Source: Morchella semilibera
Taxonomy: Eukaryota > Ascomycota > Pezizomycetes > Pezizales > Morchellaceae
Reading direction: 5' to 3'
Length of the DNA: 64,000 bases
NCBI GenBank assembly: GCA_009192285.1
Contig: WBVU01000012.1
Coordinates: forward strand, 992,001-1,056,000
Shown here one piece after another: positions 11,164 to 20,757 of this stretch. Numbering within the stretch: position 1 is the stretch's first letter; each line of letters opens with the position of its first letter. Made by a program: the position numbers and the translations under genes. The notes beneath the pieces were generated by a model. The model did no database searches and was not told the origin of the DNA. It saw only the letters and a list, made by a program, of their open reading frames with translations.

Positions 11164-12046
11164 TAGAGTCTTTTAGCCATCAACGAACAAAAGTTTATTT
11201 ATTACCAAGACCTCCAAGACATGCAGATAGGATGTGATATAATATTTTCAACTCCCCTAATACCGCGTTGATTTGCCCCGTTATCACCCGAATGTTCAAG
11301 AGGGTCGCGAAATCTCTCTCATGTACGGATGTCATGTGATCTTGAGCTTTCTGGAAAGACGTCCGGATCGGGGGTTTGCTACATTATCAGTCTTTAAATT
11401 ATCAAGTACTCGTTTAATTTACGAGTACTGTCGTTCACTGGGTGTTGACGGACACTGGGTGTTGACGGAACAAGCCAAAAGAGAGACAGACAAGCCAAGT
11501 TTTGCCTGCAATCCGTCAACACCCAGTACCCGTCAATACCCCGTGAACGACAGTATCTATGAGAGATTTCGCGACTGTCTCGAACATCCGTGTAGTGTTT
11601 TAACCCGAAATACCCTCACCCTCGCTCTAGTGAGCGTCCGCAGCCGCTACACCGCAAGAAAACAAGAAACAAGTCACTGCTTCTATCAGCTGATAATCTG
11701 CACTTTAAAAAGGGCGTTGTTCACTGCCGATCTGTTGTCACACGCCGGTCCAAAGGCTTTTCCATTAACTAATAGGAAACCGATAGAGAGTTTTAGCCAC
11801 GGGTGTGAAAAGGCAACAAATAGAAAATTATTAATTCCCAAGACTATGCTGCATGCGTTTGCCCCTGGCCCGCATAGGGGCTCACAAGTACTCTGAGAAG
11901 GAAATCATAGGCATAAGGATTAAATATATCTCCATACATACGTTTAAGTCCTGTACTTGAAAATATTATATCACATCCTACTTGCATCCAATTTGCGTGT
12001 CTTGAGTCTTGGGAATAAATAATTCGTTGATGGCTAAAAGACTCTA
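11164..12046. mobile_element. 883-base foldback element with ~90-base TIRs
   Basis: The left arm (GAGTCTTTTAGCCATCAACG at 11166, through GATGTGATATAATATTTTCA near 11252) is inverted at the right end (TGAAAATATTATATCACATC near 11959, through CGTTGATGGCTAAAAGACTC at 12044). Arms are 88-90 bases with small indels. Both ends are bounded by TA. A second foldback is nested inside at 11289-11590. No transposase is recognisable, so it is non-autonomous. Confidence 0.8.
11289..11590. mobile_element. Nested foldback, TIR CGGATGTTCGA..CGAAATCTCTC
   Basis: CGAATGTTCAAGAGGGTCGC at the left pairs with GCGACTGTCTCGAACATCCG at the right, and the interior contains paired CCGTCAACACCCAGT units. It sits inside the larger foldback. 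Its end matches a solo end at 31852-31915 (CGGATGTTCGAACGAAATCT) and a degenerate relative starts near 13790. Confidence 0.7.
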
Positions 12047-12110
12047 ATTAAGGTCTACGATCCTTGATCTCATGGATCCAATTGCCTGTCCAAAGCCACA
12101 CTAAGATATA

Positions 12111-12207
12111 CAGGGTAAGAACCAGAAAATGCGAAAGGATTATTTATATGGCAGAACGTTGACTTTGCCGCTCGCATTTTTCTGGTTCTAATGCTGGTAG
12201 ACGAGTA
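12111..12207. mobile_element. Internally deleted copy of the CTCGTCTACCAG MITE
   Basis: AAGAACCAGAAAATGCGA is inverted as TCGCATTTTTCTGGTTCT, followed by GCTGGTAGACGAG and TA. The full copy of the same family is at 33325-33467; this one lacks the left end and part of the stem. Confidence 0.7.
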
Positions 12208-12520
12208 GAAGCATATCTCTACCAATGTATCAAAAAATGAATCAGTTTGTCATATCGCTCTAAATTTATTTATAAACTGCACTTTGGGGAACAACTTATT
12301 ATGTGTAAATGAATCCCAAAATAAATCAAGTGTTCCATCTGTTGCTTTTCAATACACATTATCTCACATCCTGAAAACTGACCCTAGGAGGAGCCGAACC
12401 TCAGCTGAAACCATAAAGTATCTCAACTCCTACTACCTACGCCATCAAACTTCATATTTAGATCTGTAATGGGATTATATATCTCAGATAGGGCACAAAA
12501 AAGGGCATATCAAAGAGCAT

Positions 12521-12553
12521 TATGTCCTGGGCGTGAATCACGCCCAGGACATA
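12521..12553. repeat. 33-base perfect palindrome
   Basis: TATGTCCTGGGCGTGA and TCACGCCCAGGACATA flank a single central A. There is no mismatch. The centre reads TGAATCA. A second perfect palindrome with the same centre is at 14642-14670. Confidence 0.9.
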
Positions 12554-12591
12554 CTAAATAATGGCTTGGCGCGTTTGTGCATGGTAGGCAA

Positions 12592-13041
12592 TAGAGAGTT
12601 TAAGCCAACCGTTGTGTGGTATGAGTCAGGCCACCCATGTCTGTAAGCGAGAGCGAGAGCGCGGCTAGAGGTTAGCGCGCCTTGGCGGCGGTTGCAGTCA
12701 CGTGGCGTCACCGGTGGTTCTCTCATTCGCATCATCATCACGGTTTATCGTTCATAGGCATTAGTGCATCGTGAACTGCAGTTTATCTACATACAAAAAT
12801 CCTCCAATCACACACTTACAGCCACACCGTCCGTTGCAACAAAAAAAAGATCGACACAACAAAGATCAGCACCGTGCTCAGACAAACGCTGTTTACAGCT
12901 GTTGCACTTAGGATACCGTACCGGAGGCCTCCCCGGGCGGCGTTGAAAGTATCATACCTACTATCTATGGCTAGTAGATGCTGATCATTTTTGTGTCGAT
13001 CTTTTTTTTTGTTGCAACGAACGGTTGGCTTAAACTCTCTA
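12592..13041. mobile_element. MITE with TIR GAGAGTTTAAGCCAACCG, nested inverted repeat
   Basis: GAGAGTTTAAGCCAACCG at 12594 is inverted as CGGTTGGCTTAAACTCTC ending 13039, with TA on both sides. Inside, CCGTTGCAACAAAAAAAAGA (from about 12831) is inverted as TTTTTTTTTTGTTGCAACG (to about 13020). The TIR resembles the one of the 883-base foldback (GAGTCTTTTAGCC), suggesting related families. Confidence 0.75.
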
Positions 13042-13779
13042 CTAGATCTCTACTACGGCCCGTTTTGCAAATCGAGTTCCACGCAGGAGCGGTGGGTTGG
13101 TTGGTGATCGACAGTGGAGGCGGGTGATCGACAACAGATAAGAACAATGCATACCAGTAGAGCGTCGATTTTCAGGGGGCTGGTGTGGAGTAGTGTGTAG
13201 CGCTTTGCGATTTGGGCTAGGGGTCAGAGTAATGTGCACTATCCCCTAATTCGTCAACATTTTGACGTCACAATAGTTTTATGTAAAAGGGCTTCAGTGT
13301 GAAGGTTTATACTGCTACTTGCGACAGGTAACAAGTACTCGAAAATGCAGCTGCACTGAATTGGTGTATTTCCCCCTTTTAACCCAATAAGAATTACATC
13401 TCAAGACCTGCATATTCAGGTACCTCTTACCTGCGAGTAGTAGCAAGTGGTGAGGCAGACCTTCCTAGGCAAGTGGGATGTAATAGAGCTCAGGTTCCAA
13501 TCTGAGATGTGTGAGTGGAAGGTGTAATAATGCGGCAGGAGGACACCGTCTACCTTAGGATCCGCTAATTAGACGATTATTTGTATGGCTAGAAATGTAA
13601 ATACCATAGGGGTAGTGGTAAGTCTATTGACAGTGAGAACTAGGTATTCAAACACGGCCAGTGTCAGCAGGCTTACCCTTGCACCCGTAGTAGGAACCAT
13701 GAGGCTTGATATGGACAGGGCTAGACCTTGATACCTCATATTTATGTCTACCCAACATCAATCCCAGCTGAGGTTTGGG

Positions 13780-14157
13780 GAAACTCTAGAATCCTTTCTC
13801 CCCGACGCCCAAGAAACCTTTCTCATGCATAAATGTCATGCGATCTTGATATTTGCTGCCAAAAGCGCCCGGGTAAGCAGTTTTCTGCATTATTAGTCTA
13901 GATACCGTATTATCTGAATAAATTTGTTGCGAGACAGCAGGGGTATAGGCCAACCAGAGCCCACCTTTAGGCGTCGATCTACAAGTTTTAGTGTAAGTAA
14001 TCCTTGCTGCTTTAGACGACCCCCCGGGCCACTCGAACACCCCCCTCACTCGGGCAGTCAATCGAAATTGGTTGAATAGAGGAACTGAGGTCACTTGAAA
14101 CGTTGATCTTTCCTTTTCAACGTTAGCTCTCCGAGTGAGGGGGATGTCCGAATGGCC
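13780..14157. mobile_element. Degenerate element with inner foldback
   Basis: The part from 13795 resembles the nested foldback at 11289 (shared CTCATG..GTCATG.GATCTTGA and ATTAT.AGTCT). The segment 14027-14157 is itself a foldback: GGCCACTCGAACACCCCC to GGGGGATGTCCGAATGGCC, with CCTCACTCGG and CCGAGTGAGG paired. Confidence 0.55.
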
Positions 14158-14302
14158 CTGGAGGCCGTCTATTTGAGATAGCAACACTTCTCTACTACCG
14201 GAAACATGCGTCATTATAACATCAAAACACGGCATGAAAAATGTATCATTGATCATGAAACACAACCAGAATTTATCATTGATGCATCATAGGGTCTAAC
14301 AA

Positions 14303-14607
14303 TAGAGGGGTTTCGCAGCTCACGCTGTACTATCTACAGGGGTGTGGAGGGCTTGAGAAAAAATCAGAGGTTTCGTAGATTTAATCTGTACTCTGGGCTT
14401 CGTGATGCCTTGAATTGTACTAGTCTGTGGAATATTGGCGTGAGCGGTCCAATAAGGTGGTTTGTTTACATGAATTAAGTCTGTATTAATGCTTCACTAA
14501 CTTCGTGCAGCATTAAGAGTCTGTATCTCATCCTGTACTAACTTGGCGGCTTCATCCCTGCGGTCACTGTGGGAACAGGTAGATACACGAGTTGCGAAAC
14601 CTCTCTA
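14303..14607. mobile_element. Foldback-bounded element, TIR GAGGGGTTTCGCAGCTC
   Basis: TAGAGGGGTTTCGCAGCTC at the left is inverted as GAGTTGCGAAACCTCTCTA at the right, both ending in TA. The interior is not a simple foldback and repeats CTGTACTA-like motifs irregularly. No coding sequence. Confidence 0.6.
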
Positions 14608-14641
14608 ATGGTGATTGTGTATAACCTGATAATGAATGTAT

Positions 14642-14670
14642 CTCGTAATGCATGAATCATGCATTACGAG
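14642..14670. repeat. 29-base perfect palindrome
   Basis: CTCGTAATGCATGA and TCATGCATTACGAG flank one central A. Like the one at 12521-12553, its centre reads TGAATCA. Confidence 0.9.
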
Positions 14671-15304
14671 TAGTGTGGTCCACAACGCATTCCCGCTCGA
14701 GGCCTCGCCTCGAGATAACTCAAGACAGGGGAGTCTACGAGGCGAGCATACACAAAGTAAGTCCTCCTCCTCGCCTTGAGCAGCTCGAGGTTTAGGTGGT
14801 CATACTATGTCTTCGCTTGTTGCCGGTTTTCACCACTTACTAGCGCGGAGATACTCAACAGGCTAGCTATGATTGGGGCTTTCACACTGCCAAAAGAGAA
14901 CAAATCTGCTGAAGGAGGGGTGACAAGCGTGACAGAATCAAGTTTTCGCCCACTTGAGGTAGATTTGCAAGGTCCTGAAAACAGACGAAGACATTATTAG
15001 ATACATATACGTGTACCAGGTGTGCACCATAAATACCGAGAACCCCCCCCCCCCCGGTTCGACTGAGTGGCCGGTGGAGGGCGGCCAATGATAGTTAAGC
15101 ATTTTGTATGAGGGAAAAAATACCGAGAACGGAGAAGGAGGTTGGCCGGTCAGGTCAGGAATATTCTCGGGTTATCTCCAGATTGACCGACCTCCCAGGT
15201 TGACGGTCAAGTAAGGAATATCGCCAGTATGACTAAAATATCCCTGGGCTGACCAAAGGTGTCATGGGCAGCCCATATCCTATCACTCGGAAACTCAAAG
15301 ATTG

Positions 15305-15657
15305 AGGTTTGCCGGGACTTTTTTTTTTTTTTTTGGTTTACATCATGAATTGTATCCAGCCCTAGGGCTATGACAATACCACACTACCCCAGAGGTACCT
15401 CCCTTCCACCGCCGCATACAATAAAGGAAAGGAAAAAATTACTAGAGAAAGAAAGAAAACGATCACACACTATCACAATTTATCCCTCTTTCCTCCTCCC
15501 TCTTTACACTTTTACATTCTTTCCAACCCTCCCCATCCTTGTTCCAATTCTCTTTCCCTTTCCGCTGCTTCTTCGTTTTCTTCTCCACTCCCCGGTCTGC
15601 ATTCTGTCCACTGTTTCCAAAAGATCTCTACCGCTTTCTCAAAGGTTTGCCGGGACT
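15305..15657 (-). mobile_element. Poly(A)-tailed retroposed sequence with 15-base target duplication
   Basis: AGGTTTGCCGGGACT occurs at 15305-15319 and again at 15643-15657. Between them lies 323 bases that begin with a run of about 15 T directly after the first copy. Read on the minus strand this is an insert with a 3' poly(A) tail flanked by a target-site duplication, the hallmark of L1-type target-primed reverse transcription. The insert body is purine-rich on the minus strand and has no domain I recognise. It may be a truncated processed mRNA or a short interspersed element. Confidence 0.8.
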
Positions 15658-15887
15658 CATTAGAGTTTGACGCTATAGTGTTACACTTCCCGAATACAAA
15701 GACAACTATTGCTCCCTAGTGTAGTAGTATTATATTGAGTCAGGGAGGTGTGAGGTTCGGGTTAGGTAGAGAAAAATAGGGGTTACATGTAAATTTATAA
15801 AGTGTGAGTGACGAGCCATGACCTATGGCCTCAGGAAGGCAGGGTAACCTCCCAGTGGCAGTTAACCTACCTCCGTGCCCTCCCGAT

Positions 15888-16086
15888 TATCCCTTAGACG
15901 GTTGGTCAAGTCTGGAACGAGTGCACTAGCCGTTTGTGGTTATCGTGATGGAGTGTTTTCTGGGGGATCATAATCTGTCACTGATACCAAAGATTACACA
16001 ATTCTTGTTCCAAGCGTTGATTCCACCATATATTCCAAAAATGGCTAGTGCACTCGTTTCAATCAGGACCGACCGTCTAAGGGATA
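15888..16086. mobile_element. MITE, TIR TCCCTTAGACGGTTGGTC
   Basis: TCCCTTAGACGGTTGGTCAA at the left is inverted at the right as ACCGTCTAAGGGA, and GAACGAGTGCACTAGCC pairs with GGCTAGTGCACTCGTTTC. TA flanks both ends. The outermost bases are nearly those of the TCCCTTGGACGG family. Confidence 0.85.
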
Positions 16087-17185
16087 GCAGGTTTATAATC
16101 CAAAGAAAAGCCTCAATCTTGGAGCAGTATGCTCAAGATTGCCTGCTACATGTTGCGGGTTTTCCTTCTGCTCGGAAGGTGGAGTTAAATGGGTGAGTGA
16201 ACAATATGCGAGGAAAAAAAATGCTAATTATAATATAGCTATATAGGTACAGATGCATATGTACGTAGCGCTGGGAAACAAACGGCAAACTTGTTGGACA
16301 AAACTGTGAAAGGATTGAATCAAAGTGGATGGAATATATAGCGGACTTCGTGAATCCGGCCTGACCCACCCGGCAGGCACTCCACCGAAATTACAACCAC
16401 ATATACCATACTCGGGTTAACCTACACGGGGGGGGGGATCATATCAAGGAGTGACCAGGTCTCCCTCCAATCCATGACCCAGGGGTATCTGAGAGCGCTA
16501 GAAGCAGATAAGGGCTGTTCTGGATCGCTACAAAGCGTACAAAAAAAAAAGTCTGTCAATGTAGGCGGTGCCGATGCGTCTCTTAAATATTTCGAGATGC
16601 CACTCATTCTTCCAAACGCTGGTAACTCTCATCTTCGAGGCCAAATATTACTGCTTCGGCAAGCAGTTGACGTATAATGGTGTCGGGGGACCGTGTATCC
16701 GCCGCTTCAGCGTAGGGTTTCGCAGAGGGCACCTTATACTGGGTCAAAGGCGGCATCTCAGGGGCCATAAGAGCACCCCTAGAGCAAGGCACAGGTTTGT
16801 AATAATCACTTAGTTCCACACTACCGAAGCCCATAAGCTTGGTCTCGGATTTAGAGGTGGATGCAATCCCTGCATACTGTATGGAAGACGCGTTTATTAG
16901 CGACCATCATGATGTAGGAAAGTGGCAGCGGTAATGGGATAGGATAGGGATACAGACGCCTGATATCAAGCTGTGACAGCATATCTCCGCCCCGTGCACC
17001 ATACAAGGAGCCCCCAGGGTCTGGGCATACGTAGCTGCCGGGCGAAAGTCCACTTCGACTTCGGCGACCACCGGCTCGTTAAGAGGCCTGTCATTTAAGC
17101 CCGGGAAGTATTCCATGACGATGAAGAGATCGCCGCTAGGGCCTCTGTGCCATCCACAAAAAAGAACGTAGAGATCAGGACCCAG

Positions 17186-17247
17186 CTACATGGATAAACC
17201 ACGACGGGTTAGTTAGCAGAACGCGAGGCCTAGGCTGAGACAGTTAC
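17186..17247 (-). other. Second intron of the tandem kinase gene
   Basis: The 62-base intron has GTAACT, CTAACTAAC and TGTAG. It joins the first kinase and its linker to the second kinase-like region without breaking the frame. Confidence 0.8.
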
Positions 17248-18025
17248 CTTGTTCACGGTCATCGACCACGCCGTGAAGTGCTGTTTATATTGTTGGACAC
17301 GTTCGGCCACGCGACGCGCGAAGATACTGCGGAAGCCACCATATTGTCCCCCCATGCTAGTGTCCGGTTCCCCAAGCTTGATACGCCCGTTGACCGTGGG
17401 TATAGCAGCTAACGGAATAGTGCTCAGATTGATACTCGGGATCAACACCGAAGAACGGGCCCAACTTGTATGGGAGATCGGTTGGCACGTCCACATCCAG
17501 TAGTTGAAGAGGAGGCTTTATCCAGCAGTGTTTAAGAGCGTCGGAGGCGGACATACGCGCCTCCGGATCATACTGCATTGTTCCCTGTATGAATTCTATC
17601 AGATTGTACGGTGCCGATGCCTCAATCAGATGGTTGACGGGGAAGGACGTTGGATTATGGCAAAATTTCGAGAGCAGTGACAAGGAAAGCTCTGCATCGA
17701 GGCTGGTATGCGCGATGCTAGATTGGCTGATGCCAGTACAGCTATCCCAATTTATTTGCGGGACATTGCAGAATGGTGCTATTCCGGTATAGATCTCGTG
17801 GGTGAGCGCACCCAAAGCCCATATATCAACTGAATTGGAGCGTCTTCTACAGCCGCGGCCCAAGTTGCTCCAGTACGTGTCATTGAGGCCATGATCTTCA
17901 GGCGCCATATACTTGGCCGTGCCGATACCACGAGTTCTCGTACTTGCTGATGGGCCGGTACGCTTCGCGATGCCAAAATCCGCAAGCTTCACCCTCAGAG
18001 GAGAGATACATGAGATCAATACGTT

Positions 18026-18093
18026 CTGGTCGACCAAGGCGATGATTCTATTATTAGCAGGAAGACGATAGGGACAGGGGACAGTTGACAGAC
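18026..18093 (-). other. Intron inside the HRDLKP-ANVLI motif
   Basis: The 68-base intron has GTCTGT at the 5' end, a CTAAT branch and CAG at the 3' end. Splicing makes the catalytic loop continuous as HRDLKPANVLI, which confirms the model. Confidence 0.85.
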
Positions 18094-19845
18094 CGCCGGC
18101 TTCAGGTCGCGATGGCAAATCTTCATTTTATGCATCAATTCAAGGGCTTCCAATATCTGCGTAACGATTTCCCGGCAGTGTTCCTTGGCGCGCGCCTGAT
18201 CTTTCCTCATGTATGCACGGAGGTCACCATGTTCAAGGAATTCCATGGCAATGTAAGGGGTATCTCCCGCTGGGTTCAGATACCAGCCAAACAAGGTAAC
18301 AAACATCTCTGTGTGCTGCGCAGGGAGCAGTGATCGATTAGCATCTGACCAACAGCCCGATAAGGACACCCCGGGTGCTCTGGGATTCAAAAGATGGAAA
18401 CAAACCTCCTGCAGTGCCGCCAACGCACCCAACTCCCTGTAGAGTGCTTTTTCGTTAAATTTTTTATCTCCCGGTCGGCGGAGGATTGCCTTGACAGCGC
18501 GATATAATGTTTTTCCCGAGTGAAGTACTCTACTCTGGCGAAAGACCTCGCCGTATCCCCCGCTCCCTAGCTCTTTATCGATCTTCCAAATCTCTTCCCA
18601 TCGTCGATTTTGTGAACCACTTCGTGTTCGCTAATTGTTGTATGCTTCCAGTATTGAACGTTGTCTAGTGACGCCATTTTTGAGATAGATGTGGATGTCC
18701 AGACAAAGCACAGGTCAGGCCCCCCGATGATGATATGAGGGGTTGAGTTAAGGAGCGGAGTTCGAAGAACTCGGCAGGGTAAGGCGACAACCCTCAAAGC
18801 AAAGTACACGCCGCAACTTGATTCGTCCGGCGAATAGCGCCGACCCCCGACCTAGATTATAGCCGCCAATCATTGCTCCTCATAAATTCATATATTCTGC
18901 ATCGCCCTCTCTCGAGGATGAAATTAGGCAAATTCGCAACCTGGTAGACTTGCTGCTTTTGGTAGATTATCACTATAAGAAATAAGTTTTCTCTTTTACT
19001 AGGAAGTTGCCGCCAGCAAGACTCATCCTTATAATGCAAGTATGACCATATTGGGTATCACAATCGAGAGTCGGCTGTAATACATTCAAAATATGATGTA
19101 GGCGCACGCTTCACCTTGAGTCCTTCCCTTCTGAACCTCATGCGATACCTGCTCATTCTTTCCCCTTGGCAATACGGACTTTGATATGATGTTCTAGATA
19201 GTTGAAATTCACGCTGATGTAGGAAGATGAAGGTGTGTAAGAGGGCGAAGGGAGATCCAAAACCCCGTATATTTTGCTGTTGCGGAGAACCGTTGTCTTT
19301 CTTCTGTTCCAGCGGGTCCCCTGATACTGTACTGCCAAAACGTTTAACCGAGCTGAACCCGGAAGTCCTTGTGAGGTGAGGTACTCTTTGTCAATGCTCG
19401 GGTATGATCTGGACATAAGAAATACATTCTGAATTGGATTCGGAGTCTATAAATTTAGACGACACTGTTATCAAGGACCACTTTAGAGGAAATCAGGACT
19501 ACCGGGTTATGACAACCAACCCTTGAAACGATTTTACAGGGCTCTAGGTCGGTATCTAATATAGAGTAACTCGAGATAGAGATGAAGTAGAGGTGGGTAA
19601 GAGAGGTGGTTGAAGGTGGAGGAGGGTGGAGATGGGGTACATATGGTAGCGCCGAGCAGGGTGAGGAACTATTCTTCATTGGAAGATGTAGGTGTCAAGA
19701 CGACCCCTACCAGATGGCGGGGCGCAACACGGTGGGGAGCTAGCTTAATAGGTAGGTTAAGAGAATTCTTTTTGAAAGCCGCGAGGTGCAGCACATACCT
19801 CTCCGATCCGGGGGTGTGAGATGAGGATACCCAGAGACGGTCCTG

Positions 19846-20002
19846 TTATCGACCCTTAGTCTGTCAATGCTGACCCCCCTATAACAGAGGAATTAAACTT
19901 GTATGGAGTATCTATTATCTGCTAAGAGAGATAATGATATAAAGCCACACAACATTTGTTGCTTCTTGGGGGGTCGGCACTTTACTGACAGACTGAGGGA
20001 TA
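19846..20002. mobile_element. MITE, CCCTTAGTCTGTCA ends
   Basis: CCCTTAGTCTGTCA..GCTGACCCCCC at the left pairs with GGGGGGTCGGC..TGACAGACTGAGGG at the right, ending in TA. About 150 bases, non-coding. Confidence 0.7.
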
Positions 20003-20350
20003 GCTAGATTTACGGTACCAAAAAGAGGGGTTGGATCATTACGGTATTCTCGCTGGTACGCTAGCATTGCGGTAAGCATACGGTATTCGTACAGTACTCT
20101 TCCTCTAATGCTGATTTAATTCGGTATTTGTCACTAAATTCCGTAGTCCTATGGTAGTGATTTCACCCCATTTTTTCATACTATAGTAAGTAAATGGATA
20201 ATCTCCAGTTCACTACATTCCGAACACAAGCACTATTGCATACCATATACAAATGTGGCTTGTGGGTTTTTGTGTGTCATGTAATAGCAGTTGTGTTCGA
20301 AGACGTTGTGAAATGGGGGCATGATATTATGATGAGACTTGGGCAGGTAT

Positions 20351-20585
20351 TACAGTATAGCCCCGTTCAAAAAGTCCTGGCACCCCCGGGTCAAAAGTAC
20401 GAGGGTGTTTCTTCTATTCTACTTTTCCCATAACTGTGACTATAATAACCGAGAGCTACAATATCTTCATTACGGCCATACCTATCAATTTTTGAGTATG
20501 CGCAGGAGAAATGGTTGTTGGGTTAGAATTTGTAAACAGAGTACACAATATAGTAGGGTGCCAGGACTTTTCGAACAGGGCTGTA
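20351..20585. mobile_element. MITE, CCGTTCAAAAAGTCCTGGCACC ends
   Basis: Left CAGTATAGCCCCGTTCAAAA (from 20353) with AGTCCTGGCACC, right GGTGCCAGGACTTTTCGAAC with AGGGCTG ending 20583. TA lies on both sides. The terminal CAG is as in Tc1/mariner-pogo elements. The right TA is shared with the next element. Confidence 0.8.
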
Positions 20586-20757
20586 CACTCTCGTTATAAG
20601 GATACGGTCGGGACTAAAATATGTATCCTTATAGGGAATTATCCTTATACGAAGTGAGAGGATGCTAACAAAATGGCACCTACGTACCAGTAAATTATAT
20701 CCTTATAACGAGAATATCACTATATCAAATATCCTTATATCGAGAGTCCACTGTATA
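20584..20757. mobile_element. pogo/Fot1-like MITE, CTCTCGTTATAAGG ends
   Basis: The right end, read on the minus strand, is TACAGTGGACTCTCGATATA; the left is TACACTCTCGTTATAAGGAT. CAGTG..CTCTCG.TATAA ends are typical of pogo/Fot1-type elements. Internal TATCCTTATA units repeat. It abuts the preceding MITE at a shared TA. Confidence 0.7.

Larger units (their letters stand above)
10348..16421. other. Gene-free region packed with foldback elements
   Basis: I find no gene. The 207-codon open frame at 11273-11896 lies inside nested inverted repeats and encodes no domain I recognise. The stretch is largely accounted for by the elements listed separately between 10781 and 16086, plus a 13-base C tract at 15043-15055 and a 10-base G tract near 16428. 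Confidence 0.65.
16422..18677 (-). pseudogene. Tandem protein kinase / pseudokinase gene, frame-broken
   Basis: The first domain is a Ser/Thr kinase with glycine loop GSGGYGEVF, lysine motif RAVKA, hinge IAMEFLEHGDL, catalytic HRDLKPANVLI across an intron (18026-18093, GT..CTAAT..CAG), DFG in LADFGIAKR and APE in YMAPED. A second intron (17186-17247) joins TVNK to LGPDLYVLF. The following part looks like a second kinase-like domain: GGQYGGF loop, hinge FIVMEYFPG, GFG in place of DFG, LMAPEM, and a C-lobe ending SASSALRYPWV. No HRD was found there, so it is probably a pseudokinase. The frame breaks near 18598 (one extra G would close it), near 17425, and near 16604. The ATG at 18677 opens MASLDNVQYWKH, in a frame shifted from the kinase. 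Decay or base errors are both possible. Substrate unknown. Confidence 0.7.

Noticed and set aside
11430-11550. CRISPR-like or tandem array from repeated TGTTGACGG units
   Set aside because: Only a few units in inverted arrangement, explained by the foldback; nuclear fungal DNA.
11273-11896. 207-codon plus-strand frame as a gene
   Set aside because: It lies wholly inside nested inverted repeats, starts without ATG, and shows no domain or normal composition.
13480-13660. tRNA or SINE A/B-box candidates
   Set aside because: GGTTCCAATCTG-like sequence was seen, but no cloverleaf could be drawn and no matching A box at the right spacing.
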